This document shows, piece by piece, positions 12,470-24,200 of a stretch of DNA of 64,000 nt. The DNA lies in the NCBI GenBank assembly GCA_022828595.1, contig JAKGHH010000003.1:98231583-98295582 (forward strand), in the 5' to 3' direction. Source of the stretch: Nelumbo lutea. Its lineage: Eukaryota; Streptophyta; Magnoliopsida; Proteales; Nelumbonaceae. The position numbers were made by a program, and so were the translations under genes. Each line of letters starts with the position of its first letter. The first letter of the stretch is position 1. Under the pieces are notes generated by a model that made no database searches, had not been told where the DNA came from, and saw nothing but the letters and a program-made list of their open reading frames with translations.

Positions 12470-13067
12470 TTTGTCTTAGTAATGGAGATTTCAAAGCTAC
12501 AAAATCTTTCAATATAATTCAAATTGTTATATTTGCCCTTCTAAACTTCACACTAGACCTAATGTTTTTTAGAGTAAAATTGTTTTACAATTTGACTTTG
12601 GGAAACTTTTAATTAAAAGTTCAAAGTTCTTTTGAGGTATTTTAGTAAAATATCATCTGAATTGGTAGATATAAGGGTTAAATGGGTACTAATGAAAAAT
12701 TAATGCATTAGTTCAATGCTTTCTGTTTTGGAGGTAATTGTAGGTTTTTTCAAAACTACAAGGGATGTTTTTGTGAAAGTGAAACTTCAGAGGAACTTTT
12801 TATGATTGTCATACGCTTTAAGGCATGATTTTATATTTTACTCAAGATACAAATATGTGTTATTGTATGCCTTCCAAATTTAACAAACACCAAAATTTAT
12901 ATTTTACTCAAGATACAAATATTTGTTAAGCGAATGCTTAAACAATAAAAATACATAAGAGTATACATATATTTTTTATATTTTTAACTTTTTAAATAAT
13001 TAATAATTATTTATATTTTATATACTATTTTTAATAATTTTTTATAATACAAAGATAACAATAGTTA
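12470..13067. other. AT-rich intergenic DNA
   Basis: The motif ATTTTACTCAAGATACAAATAT appears twice in part (near 12836 and 12900), pointing to a small duplication. Nothing coding is seen. Confidence 0.35.
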
Positions 13068-13075
13068 ATCTCAGC

Positions 13076-13528
13076 TAAGGTTGTTCATCAAACTGATGAA
13101 ATCGACCAACCCGGCCAACACAACCCTAGTTGGTCGGTTTTCTAATATTTTCGATTGGCTTCGGTTCAACAATTTCCTAACTTGACTAGGTTGGATCAGT
13201 TTTGCTTTGACCATTTGTAAATCGACCAAAATCAAATGACCCGATATATTAATCTTTTATATTTTTAATAGATTTTTTTAATATGGAAAAGTGGAAAAAT
13301 TCTCATATTTCTTAGTTTAAAATGTTTTATATCATAAATTTAATTTTTTAACTTTAAATCTTTTGAATCGATTGACCAAACAGAAAATCGGCCTCAACTA
13401 GTACAACTTTAGTAAGCTTATTTTCACAAATGTTAAGTTGGTTTCGGGTGACCAACTCCCCAACCTGACCAAGTCGATTTGGTTGGCCACACAACTTACA
13501 ACCAAATTGAACCAACCGAACACTCCTA
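13076..13528. mobile_element. hAT-type MITE (TAGGGTTGTTCA-like family)
   Basis: A 453-bp element. The left end is TAAGGTTGTTCATCA and the right end in reverse is TAGGAGTGTTCGGTTGG. The flanks ATCTCAGC (13068-13075) and ATTTCAAC (13529-13536) agree at 6/8. Subterminal words include GACCAAC and CGGTTTT. It is related in ends and words to 52401-52947. Old and diverged. Confidence 0.6.
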
Positions 13529-13536
13529 ATTTCAAC

Positions 13537-14960
13537 TAAATTAATAGTCTAATATCTAATAAATAACAATAGTTTAATCCCAAATAATTATTGAAAATTT
13601 ATAGCAAAAATACATAATTATTGAAAATATATTGACAAAGAAAATGCGATAAATAACTAATAAAAATATAATAAATATAAAAATTACCAAAATATCAAAA
13701 ATATATTAAATTAGTCAATAAATAGTGTAATCTCAAATAATAGTTTAATCTCTAATAAATATTAATCAATAAAATAATAACAAAAATATAATAAATACAA
13801 TAAGTATAACAAATCAAATTTAAAAAGTTAAGTAATGGTAGTTTAATCTCCAATAATTATTGAATTTTTCTTTTGTTAAATAAAAAAAAACAAAAATAGA
13901 TTTGTACATAATTATTGAAAATATATTCATCACAAAAAACAATAAATGATTACTGAAAATGCACTAAATATTAATTTTAGTATATATAAATATATAATAA
14001 ATATAGATTAATATTTTAAAATTATTATTAATAAATATTATTTTTTTACATTTATTTTCTAGAATTATTAATTGATATAAGTGAAATTAGTTATTTACAA
14101 TATTATTTAGTTATTTAAATTTTAAAATATTAATTTTTTATTGAATATAATAATCCATAAAATTATAATTTATACTATTATTACATAACTTCGCTATTAT
14201 TACATAATTTTTCTACTTTTTAAAATTTTTAAAATTTATTACATAATTTTGTTATTTTAACTATTTAAAAGCTACTTATATTAAATATTTCGTTATTTGC
14301 AATATTTTGGTATTGAAATGTCTAAAAAATATATAAAATATTTAATTTTTTTATTTGAACTTTATTTATTTTAAAGTTATTACATAATATTAAAATTTTT
14401 GTTATATAATTACTTAGATATTTTGATGTTTTTTATTCAAGATATTTAGTTATTGAAATATTTAAGTGATATTTTATTTTTAATGTCAGTTTTATTATTT
14501 GAATACATAATTTCTTGATGAATTTTGTAAACATACAAAATTATTAAGAATTTGACTATTATTAGATCTATTATAGTTATCTTTTGTGTTTTAATAAATA
14601 TTTTAACGTTATTATATCATTTTTAGAATATTTAAATAATTTTTAAATTTTTATTCATATTTTCTTTAGATAGATATAGATAAAAAGTAAAATATAAAAG
14701 TATTAATAATATGACTATTAGTAAATCTATTATTATCATTTTTTGTGTTTCTAATAAATATTTTAATGTTATTATATAATTTTGTTAGAACATTTAAATA
14801 GTTTTTATTTTTTTTAATTCAAATTTTCTTTAGATAGAAATAGATAAAAAATTTTAGAGATAAGAAATGGAAATTAGAGATAATTTAGGGAAATTGGAGA
14901 ATAGTGGAGGAGGTAGCATAGGAGAAATTTTAGGAGAGGATATTATTTAGGTTATTGGGA
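13537..14960. other. Very AT-rich non-coding block
   Basis: A long stretch dominated by A and T, with diffuse recurring words (TAATTATTGAAAATATATT, AATAGTTTAATCTC). A phrase of about 45 bp around TTAATAATATGACTATTAGTA recurs loosely at 14545 and 14700, suggesting degenerate duplication. I see no gene. Confidence 0.5.

Positions 14961-14961
<1 letters not shown>

Positions 14962-15024
<63 letters not shown>
14962..15024. repeat. Compound (TG)n(GA)n microsatellite
   Basis: About 19 TG units are followed directly by about 13 GA units. A smaller (GT)n(AT)n tract follows at about 15146-15171. Confidence 0.96.
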
Positions 15025-15032
<8 letters not shown>

Positions 15033-17012
15033 CATTTTTTTATGGAAAGGAAGAGCATCTCATTAGTTGTTTCAAAAATCACATAGAATAAAAAGATAAA
15101 AATAAATAAAAAAAAGGAAAAAAATTTCTAAACCGTTGTGCTTTAGTGTGTGTGTGTGTGTATATATATATCATTTGACTTAAGTAATTTGTATCAACTA
15201 AACATCGCAAGGGTTGTGTATCAGGCTGTGGAACCAATGATAATGCTCCACACTAGTGATAAAATATATGAGACCTACAATGAGAGGTTAATAGTTGTGA
15301 GCCTGGACCTAAGTTGGACCACCACATGGAAGGTTGGCGAAGGACAATTGGCTAAGTTAGACAACTACATGTTTAGAGCTCGAACGAGTTGAGGAATGGT
15401 GATGTGGCATGCTCCCATACACTTCAAAGGCGTTGGTATACACTTCAACCCCAAGACAAAGTGAGGACATGTGGTAAAGGCCAACCGAAACCCCAAACCG
15501 TAAGCCATAAACAAAATATGTTAACATATAAAATATATAATAAAATAAACTCTCAAAACACTTTAATTCTAAGCCAAATTGATGCTTGCATAGCATTACC
15601 AATTATAATAATTTAAGGGGCATTCCACAACATGAATGTTTTTGGAACCGCCACATCAACAAACAAAAACATGTTCTTGAATTCTATTTTCGTCTTTAAA
15701 GAATAAAACAAGTTGGTTTTGTTTCAAAAAACCAATGCAAGTTTTTGAAACCAACAAAATATTAGTTTCTGAAACAAAAAAAGAAAAAAACAGCAAAATT
15801 TTTTAATATAAAAATTATGACTTAAGGAACATGATGTTGAATAAATAAATGAAAACATGCTTTTGAAACCAGATTCAAGAACATGTTTTAAGAAACAACC
15901 TATGTTCAAATAATATGGTTTTGGCTTTTTTTTTTCTTTTTTTTGAGACTAGCAACAAGAAAAACAATTCAGGTCGCAGAACACCCACTTAATGATTTAA
16001 AAAAAACAATATTTATTATTTATGCAATTATATATGTTATTTTGACTTTCTAATTGGATTAAGCCAATTTGAATGGCCCAGACCATATTAGAAAAACACC
16101 AAATAGTTTGATTTGGTCTGAGAATCCTCATACTGTATTTTAGAGATTTGGTCTGAGATATTCTCTGAACTGCACTGAATAGAACCATGAGCACCCCTTC
16201 TGATGGGTAGGCATTGTGTATCATTGCAAATGGATCAGCAGAGGTGGAATCCACATGTAAACATTCCATATATGCGGTCTAAGGAAGCATTTAAAAGGGC
16301 TGAATTTGATGAAGCAAATATTGAGATCATGTTCAGAGTCGACTCTTAACCCTTTTTCCTAGCTGCTGAATTGACTGATTCAGCAATACGCAACCACCTC
16401 CCCTAAAAAATAAATAAATAAATCCACTAACAGACCAACCAATGCTAATCGGCAGCAACAAAAGGCCCCACATCAATCAAGCATACGAAGTGAGATCGAG
16501 AAGTTATGGGGTAAATAAATACATTTGATGGCTGACGTGGGGCGTTGTTATTGGTTGAAATAGCCCCTAACACAGCTGTAAACGCAGCTCATCCGGACTT
16601 CCCTAACAAATGTCTGAAGTCCAATACCAATTTTGGGTGCTTCTCTTTACTCTTAAAAATTTTCAAGAGCACATGATAAACAAAGAGATGTCGCTAATTC
16701 TTGCATTTCTCGTTCTTTGAATTTGCATAAATCACGTAACGTGGATCAAACACTTGAAAGCATGCACCCAAACGCATGCCTCTAAAAATGACAAAATGGT
16801 TAAATCCAAGAACTTTTGCAGAGTTTAATTCAAAATACAGGAGGAATAGTGCTTCAGAATCACATTTGAATCCAATCAAAACTGCATTGGTGCTATTTGC
16901 CCTGCTTCATCCAGAGCACCTTTGGAGAGCATCTGATATAATTCTTGAGTATGTCTATAGATCTACGTATCTAACAAAGTGAATAGAAATGTGCAACAGG
17001 AATAAATTAACA
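15025..17012. other. Intergenic DNA, no gene recognised
   Basis: Several open frames of 60-90 codons exist on both strands but overlap each other and resemble no family. Homopolymer runs and low-complexity stretches are common (15776-15800, 15928-15945). I found no repeat with defined ends. Confidence 0.35.
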
Positions 17013-17015
17013 TAA

Positions 17016-17129
17016 GGCCGAGTTTGGAAAGAGTACAAATGCAAATATGTACTGTGCAAATACATACAAAATAATACAAAATATACGGTTTTGCACTCTA
17101 TTGCATTTGTACTCCTTCCAAACTGAGCC
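17016..17129. mobile_element. Tourist-like MITE (PIF/Harbinger) with TAA target duplication
   Basis: A 114-bp near-palindrome. The left end is GGCCGAGTTTGGAAAGAGTA and the right end in reverse is GGCTCAGTTTGGAAGGAGTA. TAA flanks both sides (17013-17015, 17130-17132). A second copy of the family is at 48516-48634. Confidence 0.82.
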
Positions 17130-17306
17130 TAAGGAGTCAGTTTGTATAGTTTTAGGCGAAATGTGGAGGTTAAAGCAGTCGTCAGAGACTCAGACTACAG
17201 GGGAGGTTTTAAGTATGAACTATTTCCTTCATAACAATTATCTTATTCTTTCTTTCTTTTTTCATTTCTTTTCAATTCAGTTACAGATTGTGTTTTTCAA
17301 CCCATT

Positions 17307-17445
17307 GTTGACCTGGACTGAAACCATTTGATCCATCACCTGAAGGTCAAGACAGTCCGGTTCAACCCCAAACCTGTTAATATACAAAAAATCATTTGCT
17401 TGATGAGAAACCTATTTAGCTTGGACATTCAACCAAGTCTATGGG

Positions 17446-17482
<37 letters not shown>

Positions 17483-18165
17483 GGGTAGGTCTTTAAACTG
17501 AATCAGAGACCAACCTACTTTTCTTTCTGGGTGACAGGCCACTGATTCGACCAGCTGTGGTTTGAACGTGATGGGCTTCTATCAGGGAAAATCTGTGCCC
17601 ACACCATTCTAACAGTCTTTTGCAACCTTGCATTAGAAATATCTCCTCATGAAATAAAGCACACAAGTGCGGAGATATTCTCAATGCAAGGCAGTGAAAG
17701 CAGCCCGAATGGACTTTGCCCTGACTGAAGCTGAACTCGTTTGAACATGTCAAACCATCAACATAACAGTCCAAACCCTTAGATTATAATATTAGGGCAT
17801 ACAACTTAAAACCTAAATATAAGTAAATGTAATATAAAAGACAGAAAAAAATGTACAGTTGAAGAAGAGCAGATGGCAGAGAACGAAGACTCACTGTTCA
17901 TATCATCAGTCACAACTCGCAAGTAGTCTCTTTTCAGGTTTGACTATTTGATTCACTGGTTGGTCAAATGAGTTCTAATATTCAAATCATTTTTAACAAA
18001 TAGAAATTATGACATAAAAGTTGATATCATAAAAGGGTATGAGCCGTAACCCATAGACTGGATTGAACAGTTCAACTTTTTTGTATATTAATGGGTTTGG
18101 GTTGACTCGGACCATCTTGACCTCCAGGTGACAGGTCAAACGGTTTTACCATACAGGTCAACAAC
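17307..18165. repeat. Foldback repeat downstream of the receptor kinase
   Basis: Left arm 17307-17447 and right arm 18046-18165 are inverted copies of each other, with GTTGACCTG at the outer edges, TTAATATACAAAAAA in the middle and AGTCTATGGGT(T)AC at the inner edges. The left arm has about 30 extra bases. The 600-bp interior holds a (GA)n tract (17451-17477). It begins about 110 bp past the kinase stop codon, so it may be transcribed in a long 3' UTR. No target duplication was found. Confidence 0.7.
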
Positions 18166-18277
18166 AGGTTAATAACATAAACATTGCTTCGAATGTGCAT
18201 GTAAATTCAAAGATTTTCCTTTGTTACCAAATACAAACCCACAAGTTCAAGTGTAGAAAAGGAAATTGGTATGTATG

Positions 18278-21200
18278 TCACCTGGGGCCAGATAAATCAA
18301 TTGCTTCAATGATAAATGAAGACTCTTCAAGAGCATCACCGTAATTTTTGGAAAAACCATAAGCCCTTCCTCCACTGGGCATTTCAACTTCAAGTTCTTC
18401 TGTATGTACTGATAGTCTGATCACCGCTTCCAGCGTCTTAAGGACTTCTGACATCTTTGGGCGGAGGTTAGGATGGGATTGTGTGCACTGCAGGGCCACC
18501 TCAACTGCTTTTTCCAGCTCTGCTGCATCAAAGCATCCATTCAGATCCCTATCCACCAGAACTTCCAGTCTCTTCTCCTCATGCAAGGTCCTAACCTGCA
18601 CAATTTTGGCACATTAGTATCAGCAAACAGCTAAAAAAATTAAATAAAGCAATAACACCTTATTTTAACCTCAAAGAACATTACTGCCACCCCAATGGAT
18701 TATATTATTTAACAGCTATATGGATAAGCAAAAAGAAGGTATGAAAATTGAGAAAGACCTAATATTACCACAACTATAATGACATTGGTGTTAAGAAACA
18801 CAAAACAGTAACCAGGAAATGCATGTGCCTTGCAAAATGAAACAAGTTTCCGTGCATGTAAGGAAGTAATGCAGTATGGAGTTGAAAGACAAACTATAAA
18901 TTTGGATAGCATTCACTCTTGTATGGACTACACTGACTTGGTCAGATGGCTTATGGAAGGAGTTGAATAGAAATTATAAAGAATTTGAAAAGAACCAAAA
19001 TTTCAGAGAAAGGATATAGAATTTAAAATCAATAAAGGATTTGGAACTGTAAAACAAAAACGCTGCATACCAAATGCAAGCTGTAAACTAGTTTGGGGTT
19101 CAAAAGGAGTCCCTAAGTTCCTCTCCCTACCCTCCACTCATGGAAAAAATTCCAGCCCAAAATACCTTGCCCATGTGTGCAAAATAATCTTACTTTTTTG
19201 CAGGTAAGTTTTGTACTTAATATTAGAACTTTGAGCATCTAAAATCAGTCACTAATACTAGGTGGGGCATATGGTTGATATAGTTTGTGGGATTGAACAT
19301 GGCCAATTCAGTAGGTTCCCTATGTAATGGACAGCCAGCCTGGATCAGCCACAAGATCTCTCCAAGTGGCAGAAATAGTTAGTTTCGTGTGGGAGAGTTC
19401 CATACTTGACCCAATTAAGAAAAAAATTATTTTTGTTTTGAATGCTCGAGAAATTATCTTGAACATTCAACAGGAGAAGGTTCATTGCTGAGAGCAAGTC
19501 TCAATAGATGAAAAAACTTTTGATTAATGCAATGGTTAGAGAGAGAGAGAGAGAGCTAAAATTCAAATTTGGATAAAGATGGTTTGTCTAAATTGACAGT
19601 GCTTCTGTGAATAGCACTTGGAAGAAAATAATAACAATGATCATAAAGATAGTGATACAATTTTCTCTGCAATGTATAAATGACTTTAGAGAATCACCAA
19701 AGATTTTTACGTGAACATGAGGTTGTAAAAGTAATTACTAGAGGCAACAAAAGTAAGAAAGTATCAAATATTCTAAAATACTAACCCAGTCAAGAATCAT
19801 TCCCTTCTGAATATGACCATTTCCTGCATCCAGTGCCTTTTGCCCTGTTAAGAGTTCCAAAAGTAATATTCCAAATCCAAACACATCAGTTTTCTCAGAG
19901 GACTGCCCTGTAGAAAGATACTCGGGGGCAATGTGTCCCACAGTACCCCATACTGCAGTTGTGACATGTGAATCCCTCAGATCTAAAAGTTTTGCCAGAC
20001 CAAAATCTCCAACCACAGCTTCAAAATTTCCATCAAGTAAAATATTTGCAGCTTTCACATCCTTGTGAATAATTTTTGGATTGCATTGTTCATGCAAGTA
20101 TAACAGTCCACGGGCAGCCCCAAGAGCAATTTGCATCCGTTTATTCCAATCCAAAGATGGTTGTTCACGAGGAGGATCTAAACATGATAGTAAGCTAAGA
20201 AAGAAATGACACAGGAAAAAATTGGTGCAGCACAGGATCTAAGTTTGCCCGATGCATAAGTAGATTGTACATATAGTCAAATATATACACACATAGATGT
20301 AAAGACCCAAACCATGAAGATACTCTTAGATGATCACTCAATAAGTTCTTATGGAATTTGTTATTGAAAGTTTAATTGCATAACGGGAAAAAGAAGCAAA
20401 TATAGAATTCAAATAGTTCCATGTCAACAAGTGGAGAAAGTCTTAAAAAACCAGTAAAATCCTTATCAATCCACATAGTCATTTAAAAATAATTCATAGA
20501 ATACAAATGTAGTTCACTAATGAAATAATCAATAACCTAAAGACCACCTGTAAGTACATAGATTTAGGTGTAAAAGGAATTACACTGGAGGACATGCAAA
20601 CACATGACCACAATGCACCCACATCACAGCATAAGCCTAAATCCCTCACAATGCAATCCCGCAAGTACCCCATGATATGAAATAGTGAATCGCCATCGCA
20701 GCACAAAGCAGGAGGCTAGCTTTAGTTTAAGAATCTCGCTATCACAGTCTTGTCCCGCGATCTGATACGGCATCACAATGATCCCCTGTGCTGCGATGAC
20801 TAGCTGCCTAAGCGCTACATCGCAACAGTGCAATCTATCCACACTTGATTTGCGATGACAAACCAACACATAAATATTCCTAGAAAATGTCCAAGGCACA
20901 TTCAAATAAGCTTCTAGAAGGGGGCAGTAGCTATACTCGTGCTCATGTGTGGATCTTGAGGAGACAGGTGGAAACCCAGACCCCGAGATCTCTACATGGA
21001 CACATGGTGAAACCCCACTTGTGCTCACCTGTCTCAGATCTAACAGAATAACAAAATTCCCCACTTGGGGAAAGTTTCCTTCCTTCCTATGTGACTTAGG
21101 TCTATAAATAGAGGAGGCCCGAAACCTTCCTCACCTCAATCTTACAGAACCCCTACATAAGCTCTATCGGATCGAGACCTCAACCTTCCCTAAGCTTCTC

Positions 21201-24200
21201 TGCAATCTTCTTCCTCCTCTCTCCTCTCGCAGAGCCATCTACGATCTTTCAGGTAGATCCCTTTGTTCCCTTACTCTCCCTGCCTACACCACCATTATCA
21301 ACATTTACAATCTTTGAAAACCAAAATGAAAATAATTTTCAAGTAGAATTGGACATGTTCCATAATTAGATAATGCCATCTATAAATGAAAACCTTATTT
21401 GAGAGCTTTACAACATAACACATGTGATGAAATCATTTATCCTGAGTTTTTCATAGCATCTTAACTGCCATTGTCAACATATGAAGTGGGATTGTAGTTA
21501 TGAAAAGATGGGATTGAGTTAATTTTTGAAATACAGAAATGACTCATTTCTATCCTTTTTTAGCAATGAGGAAATGACCCCATTTAGGAGAAAACTGCTT
21601 TTATGAAATGAATCACTTCTGTATACGGTTCATAAAACAGTGAGGACACTTAATGGCCCATTCTCAAAGCAGTAGTCTTTTCTCTTAACCCAAGAAATTC
21701 AAAGTTCAACGAAGTTTGAAAATGTCATTGAAGATCAAATCCACAGAAGGCAACCAAGCCATTAGAAATAAACCTCTCAAGCGGTCAGCAACACTGCCAT
21801 TTTGCATATAAGGATAAACAAGCAGCCTTTCATTAGGTGTCATGCAAAACCCATACAAGCGTAAGAGATTCCGGTGCAAAGCCAAGCCAATCATCTCTAC
21901 TTCAGTTTGAAACTGCACTTCCCCTGTAAAATTGGGATCCTTCAACCTTTTCACGGCCACAATAGTTCCATTTCGGAGACATCCTTTGTAGACTATCCCA
22001 AATCCACCTTGACCTAAGATGTTCTTGGGGCTAAAATTATCGGTGGCAATTTGCAATTCACGGAAGGAAAATCTTTTCAAATGACCCATCTCAAATTCAT
22101 AATCTTGTTGCTCTGAAATAAATACTATAAGCTGATTAGATAGCCTAAAATCATTTCCATAACCTTCACCCTTTGTGTATGTAAAAAAAAATCATTCTCT
22201 TTCAGAGAGTACCATATGATGCAAAGGGAAAAATACATCTGAACCAATAAGCCCAACAAACAATCAGCATCACGGAGACCACAAAAGTACAGCTGAAACC
22301 TATTGAAACATCAACCACCCATTGATGGTGACCACTGGAATTTTGTGATGAATTAGCTTCTGTAAGCAAACCATTATGAGTATGTTACATCTACAATATA
22401 TTCATGTATAATTTTTTTACCAGGTTAGATTGTAACTTACGCTTAGCTGGCTCTGGAATAGTCCCACAAGCTTCCATGAATGATGAGGAGCAAAGAAACC
22501 TATTCCCTGCAACACTAAAAGAATACAGACATAGCTTCAAATAATTGAGTAAATCAACCAAAATCTCAAGCCAGTTTGAAATTTGAAACATCAAGTCTTC
22601 CAAAAAGTCTCAACAAATTATTTAAGAAAATTGATGTGTAATTGTGGCTGATTTCTATAAGAACTAAATTATAGTAACTGATGCAATGTAAAAGCAGTTT
22701 TCCAACTTTTTTAACATTTCGTAAAACATTAAACTACTTGCTCCATATTGTTGATCACCATTAAGACGATGAAATCATAGATTAGATAATTTTGTTCAAG
22801 ATTTTTTTTTTGAAAAGTAGAAAAAAGAATTCATTAAAATAAAAACTTAATACAAACATCAGCAGATGTTGAGGCAACACCCAAAAACACTATCCAAACA
22901 CAACACAATTACATCAACTAAAAAGTAAAAGAAAAAACCCACACTCCAAATCTCTTCCCGAAAAAATATTCTTCTTCCTAAAACTCTGGATCCCCAAACT
23001 CATGAAACGGTGCACGAAGCACTTTGCCAGCTTGCCCACACCTTAATATTCTTCTTCAAACATTTCTTCCTGCCCACCTCCTTCCTTGTTCCATGCCTCT
23101 TCCTTCCACTACTAGGCCCTTCTTTGGACTCTCCTCCTTGCTCCTTTCAAAAGATTCAAAAAGCCCATCTAACAAATTCTTCAGCACCCCAAAAGAACAG
23201 GCCTAAACTCCTGCGAACTCTGACATCTCTTAAAATAAATCCTCAATCTCCACCAATCCTCCCTTTTCTTTCATCTATTAAAAATGGACTCTTCAGAGTT
23301 CTCCACTCCTCCCCCTCCTTTTCATGAGTCTCTAGCTCATCAATTAGCTGTAACTTTTTCTCAGATGCAACTAACACATGGGCCTTCGCTCCATCTAATA
23401 CTTGAGTCTCAAATTTTTTTTCTCAATTATCTCCTTAATTGAACCTTCGAACTCCAGTCCACTTTTCTTATAAACTCTATTGAATTTGTTTGTTGGACCA
23501 GCCCCTACCAGTCCCTCTTTCAATCTAGAGAACACTTTAGTAACATGCACTAAATGGATTTATTTGCAACTCGGGTTTTCTTCAACACCTCCGACTGACC
23601 CCCGATTCCATCTGAATTTGCAAATCTCCTTTTCCAACCCTAATCTACTCCCAACAACCACTTCAAACCTTGATAAGTCCTCACAGCCTCTTACTTTACC
23701 AATCTCTTCTTCCTTACCAACATCTTTAGGGTCAAAACTTACTTCTTGGCTTCCACCTTCAACCCTCTCACCTATCTCCCCATCTCCCTCTTTAGCACTC
23801 CCACCCCCCTCCCTACAGCTTCCTCCACTTTTTCTCCCAAGTCTGCCTCCTTTTTCTCTTTCCTCCTAACCTTGCATCGAACTGAATCACTGAATCCCTT
23901 CTTCCTTCCTGAATCACTCCTCCATGAAGCTTGACCCAAAACGAGCAAAAATTTAAGCTTAGAGCCATACCTACCTATTGGTCGCCCTCCTTTTGCCCAC
24001 CACAGAATAACTCCACTATTTGGACTTGAATCACTTGTCACGGATAGAAACTCCCAGTTAATAGAGCTTCGTTGTTCTACACCTCCCGCTTCAAGAGGCC
24101 TCCAGCTCCAAGAGCACCTTTTCCTTCTCTATGTTATCATATCTACCAACTTTTTAACCCACTTCTCAGTCTTCTTTCTATGATCTTTGAAGCGGACCCT

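Noticed and set aside
20494..21064. Two minus-strand frames (70 and 146 codons)
   Set aside because: The 146-codon frame (20624-21064) lies inside the solo LTR and the 70-codon frame (20494-20706) lies mostly within it; neither matches a family.
22391..22603. 70-codon frame taken as a separate gene
   Set aside because: Its core is exon 7 of the receptor kinase (22441-22514); the rest is intron.
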